This document shows, piece after piece, positions 44,641-53,165 of a DNA stretch of 64,000 nt; position 1 is the stretch's first letter, and the number at the start of each line of letters is the position of its first letter. This DNA is from Pandoraea fibrosis. GTDB lineage: Bacteria > Pseudomonadota > Gammaproteobacteria > Burkholderiales > Burkholderiaceae. The notes under the pieces were generated by a model. It was not told where the DNA came from, ran no database searches, and saw only the letters and a list, made by a program, of their open reading frames with translations. Location: assembly GCF_000807775.2 (NCBI RefSeq), contig NZ_CP047385.1:3224001-3288000 (forward strand). Direction: 5' to 3'. The position numbers and the translations under genes were made by a program.

Positions 44641-47240
44641 GAGTGATCCTCCTTCGCCGAGGGCGCAGGCGACGGGGGCGCTTCCGGCGAAGTCTGCGCG
44701 GGACGCTCGCCGGCCAGCGTGCCGAAGGCGACACACGCCAGCGGTCCCACGCGCGCAATCCGGCCCTCGGGAGACGCCGTCCAGTCGAACGACACGCGGC
44801 ACCGCTGGCGGCCATCGCGAGACTCAAGGGTGTTGCGGGGTTCGAGGGCGTCGATAAAGACTTCTCCGTCGTAGCCGACTACGGTGACGGCACCGCTCTG
44901 CACATGCTGCACCCGGGTGCCCGGGCGCAATGGCTGGCCGGTCATGTCCACGAGCGTGACGAGAGCCGCATGGTAGCGGCGCACCGGAAAGCGAACGAGT
45001 ACGCCACTGCCTGCCTGTGGCGCAATGCGCTGCTCGGTGGTGACGACCTCCAGATCGGCCGGCAAATGCATCGGGTCGATGTCGATGCGGGTAGCTTCGA
45101 AGCCGTTCAGATCCGGTACGAGGAAGTAGCCGCGCGAATCCGTGTGACCAATGGGCACCGATTCACGCAGTACCGGGATGTCGGATTGCCCATCGGCGCT
45201 CACGAGCGCGAAGGCGTCGTAGGTGCGGCGCGTGGCATGCACGCTGTTGTCCATGACGACGAGCGCCCCCGTCATGCCGAGCGAGGCGCCCGTCTGGTGC
45301 CCGACCTGTTGCGCGAGCGCCGAGATCTGGCCGTGGCGGCCGAGATACTGCAATTCGCCCTGTACCGTGCGTTGCGAGAAGGCGTGTCCTCCCAGCACTT
45401 GCCAACCCCAGCCGCCGCTGTAATCCGGCGTGCGGCTGGCCCCCACCCACGCTTGCGTCTGTCCATCCTGTTGATTGAACGACGTACTTCCCAACGCGCC
45501 ACCCCCCAGCAATACGCTCAGCATGGCGAACACGCCGTGCGAGCGGCGCCGGGCGAAGTCGCGAAACCCGCCCACCGAGAGCATGCCGCGTGTGCCTGCC
45601 GGCAGCGAAAGACTGGCAGATAGCACACGCGTTGCCGGTTGGCGCGGCACGCGTTGCGCGAACCAGGCGAGCGAGGCCGTGCTACTGCGCGCGAACGGAA
45701 CGGAAACGCTCACGCGGTCGCTGGCGTGAGGCGCTGGCGCGCCGTCGAGCGATGCGATATCCCGGTAATGCCCGGCAGTCCGAATCATTTGCGCATCGAT
45801 GCCAAGGCGGCGCGACAGATATTGATAGCCGACGCTCCATTGACTCCCCGTGTCTCGCCCGCCCGATAGCGCCGTCGATGCGCTGACGACGCCCGCGCGG
45901 CCCAGTGCCAGCAGGGCGCCCGCACCGCCCAGCGCGAGCCGGCGTCCGGCTTGCGCCTGCGCTTCTATCGTCAGGGTGTCGGTCGCGCCGTAGCGTGCGG
46001 CAAACGAGGCGACAGGATGGCGCCGATACGAGAACGAGCGCACACCGTAATCGTCGCGCGGCAGACCGGCTTCTACGGAGAAGCTCGACAGTCCGCGCGC
46101 GAGCAGTCGAGGGTCGATGTAGAGCGGCACTGTGGTGATCTGCTCGCGCCCGAGCGCATCGCGTGTCACAACGCTCGCTTGCAAGTCGCCGGTGAGGCCC
46201 GGCGCCTCCTGAATCACGAACGGCCCCGGCGGAACACGCCCGCCCATGCGCCGCACGCCGTCGAGGTACAGATCGACCGACGACGGCACCACGGCACTGC
46301 CACGCAAGGCGGGGATGGGAAATGTGACGAGGTCCGGGCGCAGGCTGAAATTGCGCCGCCATTGCAGACCGGCGATGCGCAGGGAGCGTGTCCATGAAAG
46401 CGAGCCGGTGATGAGGTCGCCCGCCGTCCAACTGGTCAGACGGGCCGGATCGTCGTGTTGCCACCACGTGTCGTAGCGGCGATATCCGCGTCGCCAGGGG
46501 GAATGTTCGACGAGTCCCGTCTGACGCAGGGTGCCGCCTGACCAGAAGCCCCGCACCTCGCTCCAGACGGATGCCCGCGTGAACCGGTCGCGTTGGACAT
46601 AGCCGTCGTAGTTGACGAGTACGCCTGCGCCAGACGTTGCCTGCACGACGACGGGTGGCGGCCCGCCGAGCTGGTAGGGCGTTAGCCACGCATCGCTCAC
46701 TTGCAGCGCCAGCGTCTGGTGTGTGGCGTCGTATGTCGCATCGATGCCCTCGAGCGAATCCAGGGCGACTTCTGTGCCGTCGGGCTTCGGCAGATTGTCG
46801 GAGGTCAGGCCCAATGCGCGCAAATCTCCGGCACGAACGAACCATCGTCCTTGTCTGTGCACAACGGGGGCGAGTTGTTCCGTCGACTCGCCGTTCACGA
46901 TCACTTCGAGGACGTAGCGTCCGTCCAGCCGTGAGTCGCTATCGGTGCGCGACGGCGCGACCGCGGTGGCGCCCGAGCGTGCGGCGTCGTCGAGCCGCCT
47001 AGTACCCGATATGCCTTGCGCTGAGAACCGGCCATCGCCCATCACCAGCGCGGCAGACGCGGCGTGCCCGTCGCTCGTCTTGCCAAGGGCCGACATGCCG
47101 AAGGTCATCGTGGTGGCGACTGCCGTGGCCACGGCACCCGATGCGGCCTTCGTCCACCCCGGCCGGGCGGAGGGGCGGGCGCGGCGGGCGGCGGCGACGG
47201 CAGGGGCGCGGCGAACGCGGGCACGGCTAACGCTCGCCAT
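44637..47240 (-). CDS. Fimbrial outer membrane usher protein
   Basis: An 867-residue usher. After a long basic N-terminus (residues 1-60, an atypical signal region) come the N-terminal chaperone-binding domain (YVLEVIVNGES, WFVRAGDLRALG), the beta-barrel with plug (RPDLVTFPIPALRGSAVVPSSVDLYLDG, GPFVIQEAPGLTG) and C-terminal domains (GYDGEVFIDAL). It is the outer-membrane assembly pore for the SCPU pilus. The start at 47240 overlaps the chaperone gene by 14 bases; no good ribosome site is seen, so translation is probably coupled. Confidence 0.9.
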   Translation of the reverse strand: MASVSRARVRRAPAVAAARRARPSARPGWTKAASGAVATAVATTMTFGMSALGKTSDGHAASAALVMGDGRFSAQGISGTRRLDDAARSGATAVAPSRTDSDSRLDGRYVLEVIVNGESTEQLAPVVHRQGRWFVRAGDLRALGLTSDNLPKPDGTEVALDSLEGIDATYDATHQTLALQVSDAWLTPYQLGGPPPVVVQATSGAGVLVNYDGYVQRDRFTRASVWSEVRGFWSGGTLRQTGLVEHSPWRRGYRRYDTWWQHDDPARLTSWTAGDLITGSLSWTRSLRIAGLQWRRNFSLRPDLVTFPIPALRGSAVVPSSVDLYLDGVRRMGGRVPPGPFVIQEAPGLTGDLQASVVTRDALGREQITTVPLYIDPRLLARGLSSFSVEAGLPRDDYGVRSFSYRRHPVASFAARYGATDTLTIEAQAQAGRRLALGGAGALLALGRAGVVSASTALSGGRDTGSQWSVGYQYLSRRLGIDAQMIRTAGHYRDIASLDGAPAPHASDRVSVSVPFARSSTASLAWFAQRVPRQPATRVLSASLSLPAGTRGMLSVGGFRDFARRRSHGVFAMLSVLLGGGALGSTSFNQQDGQTQAWVGASRTPDYSGGWGWQVLGGHAFSQRTVQGELQYLGRHGQISALAQQVGHQTGASLGMTGALVVMDNSVHATRRTYDAFALVSADGQSDIPVLRESVPIGHTDSRGYFLVPDLNGFEATRIDIDPMHLPADLEVVTTEQRIAPQAGSGVLVRFPVRRYHAALVTLVDMTGQPLRPGTRVQHVQSGAVTVVGYDGEVFIDALEPRNTLESRDGRQRCRVSFDWTASPEGRIARVGPLACVAFGTLAGERPAQTSPEAPPSPAPSAKEDHS

Positions 47241-47985
47241 CCGACGCCGGTCCAGCGGCAAAGCGCATCGGGACTGCGTCGATGCGCGACTCCACTGTGA
47301 AGGGGCCGATGGGCGGAGCGCCGGCGGGCCAGCGCACGGGAAAGCGACGTGTCTGCCCGGCGAGAACATAACCGAGCAGGCCGCGGGTCAGTTCGACGCT
47401 GCGCCCCGTGGCGTCCAGCACGCGCGTCGCGCCCAGTTGCGCATGCCGCTCGCCGTCGTTGTGCACTTCGAGCTCGCCCTGCGCCATACGCACGTCGAAA
47501 CGCAACGACGGCGCCTGTGCTGGGCCCGCCTGCACAAAGACCGGCAGCGAGTACCGTAGACGGATCGAGACGCCTTCGGTCAACGCGGCGTCGGCAGACG
47601 GAAGTTCGTCGACCAGCAGCCGGTAGCTTTGCTCGTCGTGCCCGGGCTTGCGCGCCACATGCACGAGCCGGACGATCTGCCGCTCGCCAGGCTCGATGCG
47701 CACGATCGGCGGGCTGGCGATCAGGGCCTCGGTCGGCGTCAGGACGTTGTCGCCGTTGCGTTGTGTCCATGCGTACAGCCGCAACTGGCCGTGAATCGGC
47801 AGATCGCCCGAGTTGCCCAGCGTGAGCGTGGTGGCGGGCTGCGTGGGCAGGATATTGACGATCACCGGCGAGACTTGCAGCGTCGCGCCATTACCGTCGG
47901 TCACGCAGAGTGTGAGCAGGGCCGCGAACGCGCCGCCGCAGGCGTAGGCCGTGGGACGGCGAACGACAGGTCTCGATGGGTTCAT
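47227..47985 (-). CDS. Periplasmic pilus chaperone (PapD-like)
   Basis: A 252-residue two-domain immunoglobulin-fold chaperone with a signal peptide. Characteristic segments are LQVSPVIVNILPTQPATTLTLGNSG, the RIEPGERQIVRLVHV strand with its conserved Arg region, and SYRLLVDELP. It donates a strand to pilin subunits and hands them to the usher. It lies 15 bases after the pilin gene and overlaps the usher gene. Confidence 0.92.
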   Translation of the reverse strand: MNPSRPVVRRPTAYACGGAFAALLTLCVTDGNGATLQVSPVIVNILPTQPATTLTLGNSGDLPIHGQLRLYAWTQRNGDNVLTPTEALIASPPIVRIEPGERQIVRLVHVARKPGHDEQSYRLLVDELPSADAALTEGVSIRLRYSLPVFVQAGPAQAPSLRFDVRMAQGELEVHNDGERHAQLGATRVLDATGRSVELTRGLLGYVLAGQTRRFPVRWPAGAPPIGPFTVESRIDAVPMRFAAGPASDGER

Positions 47986-48000
47986 GATCGATCCCGGGTC

Positions 48001-48528
48001 TCAGAAGTACACGGTCGCCGTGACCGTCGACGAATAGACGTCTGGCGCGGGCATTGTGGCCGAGAGCGTAGCCTGTCCGTAGACGGTGTACACCTTCACC
48101 ACGCCCGTGCCGGCGTCGCTCAGTGTGTTCGTGCCTTGCGTGTTGCCCCACAGCGTGGCGTAGCCGGCGTCCTGGTAGAGGCCGAACGGAATCGTGGTGG
48201 TATTGCCCGTGAGCGTGCCTGCGAGCAGACGATTCGTCTCTGTTGAGCTGGGCACCGTGCCGGCGTTCAGGCCGATGTTGTAGCCGGTCGATGCCGTGCA
48301 AATCACGGTGAGCGACGAGGTGCTGGCCACTGGGCCGGTCGCCGAGCCCTGAACCGCGTTGAACGTCATGGGCGTGGCGGCAATCGTGCAGCCGGGAAGG
48401 ATCGTCAACTGCACGCGCATCTGCGCCGTTGCCGAGCCGTTCGAATAGACGGCGGCGTGCGCGGGGCTCACTTGACTTAGTGCGTAGACAACCGCGGAAA
48501 AGGCCAGACACAGCAGCGATCGATTCAT
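48001..48528 (-). CDS. Spore coat U domain pilin
   Basis: A 175-residue exported SCPU-domain subunit. The signal peptide is cleaved after AHA (residue 25) and the mature part starts with a donor-strand-like AVYSNGSATAQMRVQLTIL. Cysteines in PGCTIAATP and VICTASTGY probably form a disulfide. The C-terminus VYSSTVTATVYF matches the end of the tip protein's second domain. AGGAG lies upstream of the ATG. It is first in the operon pilin-chaperone-usher-tip and so probably the major subunit. Confidence 0.9.
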   Translation of the reverse strand: MNRSLLCLAFSAVVYALSQVSPAHAAVYSNGSATAQMRVQLTILPGCTIAATPMTFNAVQGSATGPVASTSSLTVICTASTGYNIGLNAGTVPSSTETNRLLAGTLTGNTTTIPFGLYQDAGYATLWGNTQGTNTLSDAGTGVVKVYTVYGQATLSATMPAPDVYSSTVTATVYF

Positions 48529-48570
48529 TGTCGTTCTCCTTTGGAGTCCTACGTGAAGTTGCGATGCGGG

Positions 48571-48625
48571 GACTACGTAAGTGACGGCGATATGGGCGTC
48601 ATTTGAAGACGCTTTTTACGTAGTC
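48571..48625. repeat. 10-bp inverted repeat in the promoter region of the pilus operon
   Basis: The perfectly complementary arms 48571-48580 (GACTACGTAA) and 48616-48625 (TTACGTAGTC) are 35 bases apart; a related CTACGTGAAG lies at 48549. They lie 43-97 bases before the pilin start, in the 536-base gap between divergent genes. The arms could form an mRNA hairpin or be paired operator sites. Confidence 0.65.
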
Positions 48626-48666
48626 TATGGAGTCATTTGCCCTAAATGCTCGCGAGCGGAGGGTTT

Positions 48667-48680
48667 TCAGAATCATCCTA
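48667..48680. promoter_or_regulatory. RcsAB-box-like site upstream of the pilus operon
   Basis: TCAGAATCATCCTA matches the enterobacterial RcsAB-box consensus TAAGAATATTCCTA at 11 of 14 positions. It lies about 140 bases upstream of the pilin start in the divergent pilin/hdeD-like gap. Read on the minus strand it shares TAGGAT-N2-TTC-N2-A with the site at 57079-57092. Confidence 0.45.
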
Positions 48681-48935
48681 TTGGTTTATCGGGGCGCCGC
48701 ACGTCGGGTGTCGCTGACATACGCGCAAAGCGCATGTTTTGGTGTGACGCAGTGCGCACGGTGGTGCGAAGCGGGGCGTGACGTGTCATCGATTGCCTGC
48801 GGCATGCGACGCAATGCCGCGGTGCTGGACGGGCGAGGTGCGTGAGATTGAGAAGAGAACGGGACCAGACGTGCGAAGTGGCATGACGTGAATCAAAGTG
48901 CGTGCCGATGGCACAAGCAATCGCACATATTTCAC

Positions 48936-48965
48936 TTGATCTCGCGACAAAGCAGTCTCTAGAAT
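48936..48965 (+). promoter_or_regulatory. Candidate sigma-70 promoter for the HdeD-like gene
   Basis: TTGATC (48936-48941) and TAGAAT (48960-48965) are 18 bases apart and read toward the gene starting at 49065. The rest of the gap between 48529 and 49064 holds the inverted repeat and the Rcs-like site; no coding frame is convincing. Confidence 0.5.
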
Positions 48966-49064
48966 GACCTCTTGACGCGCACCGAACGCCATTCACGCCA
49001 TACGTGTGATAGGACGATCATTGCGCGTGTTCGCTACCTGCGGATATTTCACGAGAGGGATGCC

Positions 49065-49637
49065 ATGCTCAGACTTCTGTCGAAATACTGGTGGTTGCTG
49101 GTGTTACGCGGTGTGCTGGCCGTGATTTTCGGTATTGCGGCGTTTGCGTTGCCCGGCGTGACGATTGCGGTGCTGGTGTTGTGTTTCGGCGCGTTTTCGT
49201 TCGTCGACGGCATCTTCTCGCTGGGTGCCGCGTGGAGTGCTCGCCAGGAGCACGCCGATTGGTGGCTGCCGCTGTTGCAAGGCATTGCGGGCATTGTCAT
49301 CGGTGTCCTGACTTATCTCAACCCGGCGTTGACCGCCGTTGCGTTGCTTATCTATATCGTGGCCTGGAGTTTTGTCACCGGCATATTGCAGGTGGCCGCC
49401 GGCATCGCGTTGCGTCGCGAGGTCAAGGGCGAACTGTGGGTCATTCTCTCCGGTGTGTTCAGCATCCTGTTTGCCATCTTCATCATGTGGCAACCGGGCG
49501 CGGGTGCGCTCGCGCTTATCTGGGCCATCGGGTCGTGGGCCATCATCTGGGGTGTGTTGCTCGTGATGGCGGGTTTCAAGTTGCGGGGTGTCACGCACGG
49601 CGCACCGCAGGCACCCCCGAGGCACCTGCGCTCGTAG
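49065..49637 (+). CDS. HdeD-like (DUF308) membrane protein
   Basis: A 190-residue protein with six hydrophobic spans arranged as three related hairpins. The DUF308 pattern is visible in WWLLVLRGVLAVIFGIAAF, WWLPLLQGIAGIVIGVLTYLNP and ELWVILSGVFSILFAIFIM. E. coli HdeD supports acid resistance at high cell density; the function here is unproven. GAGAGGGA precedes the start. The C-terminal tail is basic and cytoplasmic. It is followed 119 bases later by dps, also a stress gene. Confidence 0.88.
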   Translation: MLRLLSKYWWLLVLRGVLAVIFGIAAFALPGVTIAVLVLCFGAFSFVDGIFSLGAAWSARQEHADWWLPLLQGIAGIVIGVLTYLNPALTAVALLIYIVAWSFVTGILQVAAGIALRREVKGELWVILSGVFSILFAIFIMWQPGAGALALIWAIGSWAIIWGVLLVMAGFKLRGVTHGAPQAPPRHLRS

Positions 49638-49756
49638 TCTGAGCGCGGCGCCGGGTCTTGCACGTTTCCCTTCGTCCGCGCGGGCGGTGAGTGTTGCGTC
49701 CGCTGCCGACGGCTTCCCCCGGCAGCCTGCGGGCTGCCAGACGTCAGGAGTGTCAA

Positions 49757-50242
49757 ATGGCTCTGAATCATACGCGTAACACCCTCGATGAAAAGATTCG
49801 CATCGAGTCGGTCAATCTGCTCAATCGCGGACTGGTCAACGGCATCGACGTTCAGCGTCAGGCCAAGCAGGCGCACTGGAACGTTCATGGGCCGGGCTTC
49901 ATCGAGCTGCACCTGCTCTTCGACGAGGTCTACACGGCAGCCATCGAATGGACCGATCTTTGCGCCGAGCGTCTGGTGGCGCTGGGCGGTGTGGCGGACG
50001 GTCGGGTGCAGACCGTGTCAAAGAAAACTGAATTGGAGCCCTACAAGAATGAGTTCGAGCGCGGTCTCGACCATGCCGCGGCACTCGCAGAAGCACTGGC
50101 GGCGTATGGTGAAATCACGCGCGGTTTGATCGATGCGTCGGCGAAGGCCGAAGACGCCGTCACCTCGGACCTCTTCACGCAAATCGGCCGCAGCGTCGAC
50201 GAACATCTATGGAAGGTGGAAGCCCACTTGCGAGGCAAATGA
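49757..50242 (+). CDS. dps: DNA-binding ferritin-like protein Dps
   Basis: A 161-residue Dps. The ferroxidase-site residues are seen in KQAHWNVHGPGFIELH and DEVYTAAIEWTDLCAERLVALGG. CAGGAG is placed well for the ATG at 49757. The dodecamer stores iron and protects DNA from peroxide and starvation damage. The N-terminal tail is short with few lysines, so DNA binding may be weak. It stands between the HdeD-like and Pat-like genes. Confidence 0.96.
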   Translation: MALNHTRNTLDEKIRIESVNLLNRGLVNGIDVQRQAKQAHWNVHGPGFIELHLLFDEVYTAAIEWTDLCAERLVALGGVADGRVQTVSKKTELEPYKNEFERGLDHAAALAEALAAYGEITRGLIDASAKAEDAVTSDLFTQIGRSVDEHLWKVEAHLRGK

Positions 50243-50318
50243 TCGCCATGTCTCCGGGCGCCTGTTCGGGTGCCCACTCGCACGGCCGTTAGTCCGACGG
50301 CTCAGCACATGACAAGGA

Positions 50319-50352
50319 ACGCGCGCGCCGGCCATGGCCGGGGCGCGCGTTT
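50319..50352 (+). terminator. GC-rich hairpin between dps and the Pat-like gene, probable terminator
   Basis: An 8-bp stem (50319-50326 with 50343-50350) that can extend inward with a one-base bulge ends in TTT. It lies 77 bases after the dps stop and 33 bases before the next start codon. The short T-run makes it a moderate candidate. Confidence 0.5.
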
Positions 50353-50384
50353 GCGTGCCTTCCTCTCGATCCCCCGGAGTCGCC

Positions 50385-53090
50385 ATGACCACCCGCAATC
50401 TGAGCCAGATGTTCCAGCCGAAATCGGTCGCCGTGATCGGCGCGTCCAATCGCGAGCGACGCGTGGGCACGACCGTGCTGCAAAACGTCATCGACGGGGG
50501 CTTCCAAGGCGACATTTATCCGGTCAACCCCAAATACTCGGCGCTGGCAAATCTGCGCTGCTACCGCGATGTCGCCGATTTGCCGCAAGCGCCCGATCTT
50601 GCCGTGATCTGTACGCCGCCGGCGACGGTGCCCGATCTCATTCGCGAACTCGGCGAGCGCGGCACCCGCGCGGTGGTGGTCCTCACCTCGGGACTGGCGC
50701 GCGAGCGCGATCGCCAGGGAGTCACGTTGCAGGAGCGCATGCTCAAGAATGCGAAACCGCACGTGTTGCGTGTACTCGGGCCGAATTGCATCGGGCTGCT
50801 AAGTCCCGGCATTGGGCTGAACGCCAGTTTTGCGCATATGGGCGCACGGGCAGGCAAGCTCGCCTTCGTGTCGCAATCGGGCGCATTGACCACCGCCGTG
50901 CTCGACTGGGCCGACGCTCGCGAGATCGGCTTCTCGCATTTCGTCTCGCTGGGCGACAGTGCCGACGTGGACTTCGGCGACATGCTCGATTATCTGGCGA
51001 GCGATCCCGGCACCGATGCCATCCTGATGTACATGGAATCGATTCGCGACGCGCGCAAATTCATGTCTGCGGCACGCTCGGCGGCGCGCAACAAACCTGT
51101 CGTCGTCATCAAGTCCGGGCGCGTGCCTGAAGGGGCGCAGGCAGCGGCATCTCACACCGGGGCGCTGGCTGGTTCGGACGACGTGTATGACGCTGCGATT
51201 CGTCGTGCCGGCATGTTGCGTGTGGATACGACGGATGAACTGTTTGCCGCCGTCGAGACGCTCGCTCGGCTGCGTCCGTTCTACGGCGACAAGCTGTCGA
51301 TCATGACCAACGGCGGCGGTGCCGGGGTGATGGCGACCGACGCGCTCGTGCTCGATGGCGGCAAGCTCGCGCATCTGAGCGACAAGACGCGCGATGCGCT
51401 CGACGCCGTGCTGCCCAGGACACTTGGCCGCGTGAACCCGGTGGACATCGGCGGCGACGCGGATCTCACCCGCTACACCGCGACGCTCGCGGCGCTGTGC
51501 GAAGACCCCGAGACGGCGGCCGTGCTGTTCATTCAGGCGCCCACGGCGGTCATGCCGAGTCTGGATGTGGCAAATGCGCTCGCCGCACTGCCCAGGCCGT
51601 CGAAGAACGTGTTCACCTGCTGGCTGGGGGGCGAGACGGCCGAGCGTGCTCGCCGCATCTGCCGCGAGGCCGGATTGCCGACATACGACACACCGGAGAA
51701 CGCCGCGAGGGCGTTTCTCGAAGCCGTGAATTATCGCCGCAATCAGTCGTTGCTGATGGAAACGCCGCCGTCGATTCCGCCGGGCTTCGCGCCCGATGTG
51801 GCGCGTGTGCGTGCCATCGTCGACAGTGCGATGCGCGAAGGGCGCACGTTGCTCTCCGAGCCGGAGGCGAAGGGCGTGCTCGCGGCCTATGGCATTCCGG
51901 TGGTGGAAACGCTTGTCGCCGAAACGCCGGAGCAGGCGGGCGAGCTGGCGCAGGGCATCGGCTTTCCCGTCGCCGTCAAACTGATTTCGCCGGACATCAC
52001 CCACAAGTCGGACGTTGGCGGGGTGGTGCTCAATATCGAATCTGCCGAACAGGCGCGCGAGGCGGCCTGTCAGATTCGCAAGCGTGCGCTGGCGGCGAAA
52101 CCGGATGCGCGTGTGACGGGCTACTCCGTGCAACGCATGGCCAATGGCGCGGAAGCGTTCGAGCTGATTGTGGGCGTGGCGACGGATAGCGTGTTCGGTC
52201 CGGTGCTGTTGTTTGGACAGGGCGGGACGGCTGTTGAAGTGATCGCCGATCGCACGATCGGTCTGCCGCCGCTGAACCTGAACCTTGCGCGCGACATGGT
52301 GGCGCGTGCGCGCGTGTCGAGGCTGCTTGCCGGCTATCGCAACCGGCCTGCCGCCGATCACGAGGCGATCTACCTCACGCTGGTCAAGCTCTCGCAACTC
52401 GTGTGCGACGTGCCGGAGATCGCCGAACTCGACATCAACCCGTTGTTCGCAGATGCCCACGGCGTACTCGCGCTCGACGCGCGCATCGTGGCACGCGCCC
52501 CGACATTGCCGGGGCATGGACGTCTGGCGATCCGTCCATATCCACAGGAACTCGAAAGCACGGTCGATGCCGGCGGCAAGCCGGTGCGCGTGCGTCCGAT
52601 CCGGCCGGAGGACGAGCCGGCCTACAATGCGTTCTTCCACACGCTCACGCCGCAGGATGTGCAGTTCCGTTACTTCGGCCTGATCAAGGAGTTGTCGCAT
52701 TCGCAGATGGCGCGCGTCACTCAGATCGACTACGACCGTGCGATGACCTTTGTTGCGACGGAAAAGGACGACGCGGGCAATACGCGGTTGCTTGGCGTGG
52801 TGCAGGCGCTGGCCGATCCTGACAACACGGTGGCCGAGTTTGCCGTGACGGTCAGCCCGGCGGCGCAGGGGCGTGGCCTCGGGCGCGCGCTCATGGAGCA
52901 TATCGTCGACTACAGCCGCAAGCGCGGCACTGGGGAACTCATCGGCTATGTCCTCACGGCAAATACGCGTATGCTGACACTCGCCCGTCATCTCGGATTT
53001 GTCGAAGACAAGGAAATGGAGGCGGGCATTCTTCATATCCGGCTGCCGCTGCAACAGACGGCGCAGGCGCAGGAGACACGCAAGGGGTGA
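50385..53090 (+). CDS. Pat-type protein acetyltransferase: NDP-forming acyl-CoA synthetase fused to GNAT
   Basis: A 901-residue fusion. CoA-binding (about 8-135) and succinyl-CoA-ligase-like domains (about 150-460), an ATP-grasp domain (about 485-700, PVAVKLISPDITHKSDVGGV) and a C-terminal GNAT domain (about 735-890, acetyl-CoA loop AAQGRGLGRA) follow in the order of E. coli PatZ and Salmonella Pat, which acetylate lysines of acetyl-CoA synthetase and other proteins. His257 is present in ASHTGALAGS, at the phospho-histidine position of active NDP-forming synthetases; in PatZ this position is Asn. The synthetase half may therefore be active here. CCGGAG precedes the start. corA follows after 75 bases. 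Confidence 0.9.
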   Translation: MTTRNLSQMFQPKSVAVIGASNRERRVGTTVLQNVIDGGFQGDIYPVNPKYSALANLRCYRDVADLPQAPDLAVICTPPATVPDLIRELGERGTRAVVVLTSGLARERDRQGVTLQERMLKNAKPHVLRVLGPNCIGLLSPGIGLNASFAHMGARAGKLAFVSQSGALTTAVLDWADAREIGFSHFVSLGDSADVDFGDMLDYLASDPGTDAILMYMESIRDARKFMSAARSAARNKPVVVIKSGRVPEGAQAAASHTGALAGSDDVYDAAIRRAGMLRVDTTDELFAAVETLARLRPFYGDKLSIMTNGGGAGVMATDALVLDGGKLAHLSDKTRDALDAVLPRTLGRVNPVDIGGDADLTRYTATLAALCEDPETAAVLFIQAPTAVMPSLDVANALAALPRPSKNVFTCWLGGETAERARRICREAGLPTYDTPENAARAFLEAVNYRRNQSLLMETPPSIPPGFAPDVARVRAIVDSAMREGRTLLSEPEAKGVLAAYGIPVVETLVAETPEQAGELAQGIGFPVAVKLISPDITHKSDVGGVVLNIESAEQAREAACQIRKRALAAKPDARVTGYSVQRMANGAEAFELIVGVATDSVFGPVLLFGQGGTAVEVIADRTIGLPPLNLNLARDMVARARVSRLLAGYRNRPAADHEAIYLTLVKLSQLVCDVPEIAELDINPLFADAHGVLALDARIVARAPTLPGHGRLAIRPYPQELESTVDAGGKPVRVRPIRPEDEPAYNAFFHTLTPQDVQFRYFGLIKELSHSQMARVTQIDYDRAMTFVATEKDDAGNTRLLGVVQALADPDNTVAEFAVTVSPAAQGRGLGRALMEHIVDYSRKRGTGELIGYVLTANTRMLTLARHLGFVEDKEMEAGILHIRLPLQQTAQAQETRKG

Positions 53091-53165
53091 CGGTTGTGGC
53101 CGGCACGCCCGACGTTCCTGACGCTCGCACCGGGGGCAGGGCGGTCGCCTCGAACAGGAAGACGA

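Noticed and set aside
48581..48845. Two short plus-strand open frames in the gap before the HdeD-like gene
   Set aside because: They have cysteine/arginine-rich random-looking sequence, overlap each other and lack ribosome sites.
50799..53054. Minus-strand open frame of 751 codons opposite the Pat-like gene
   Set aside because: It is a shadow frame of a clearly conserved protein; its translation is rich in Arg, His and Gln without known motifs.
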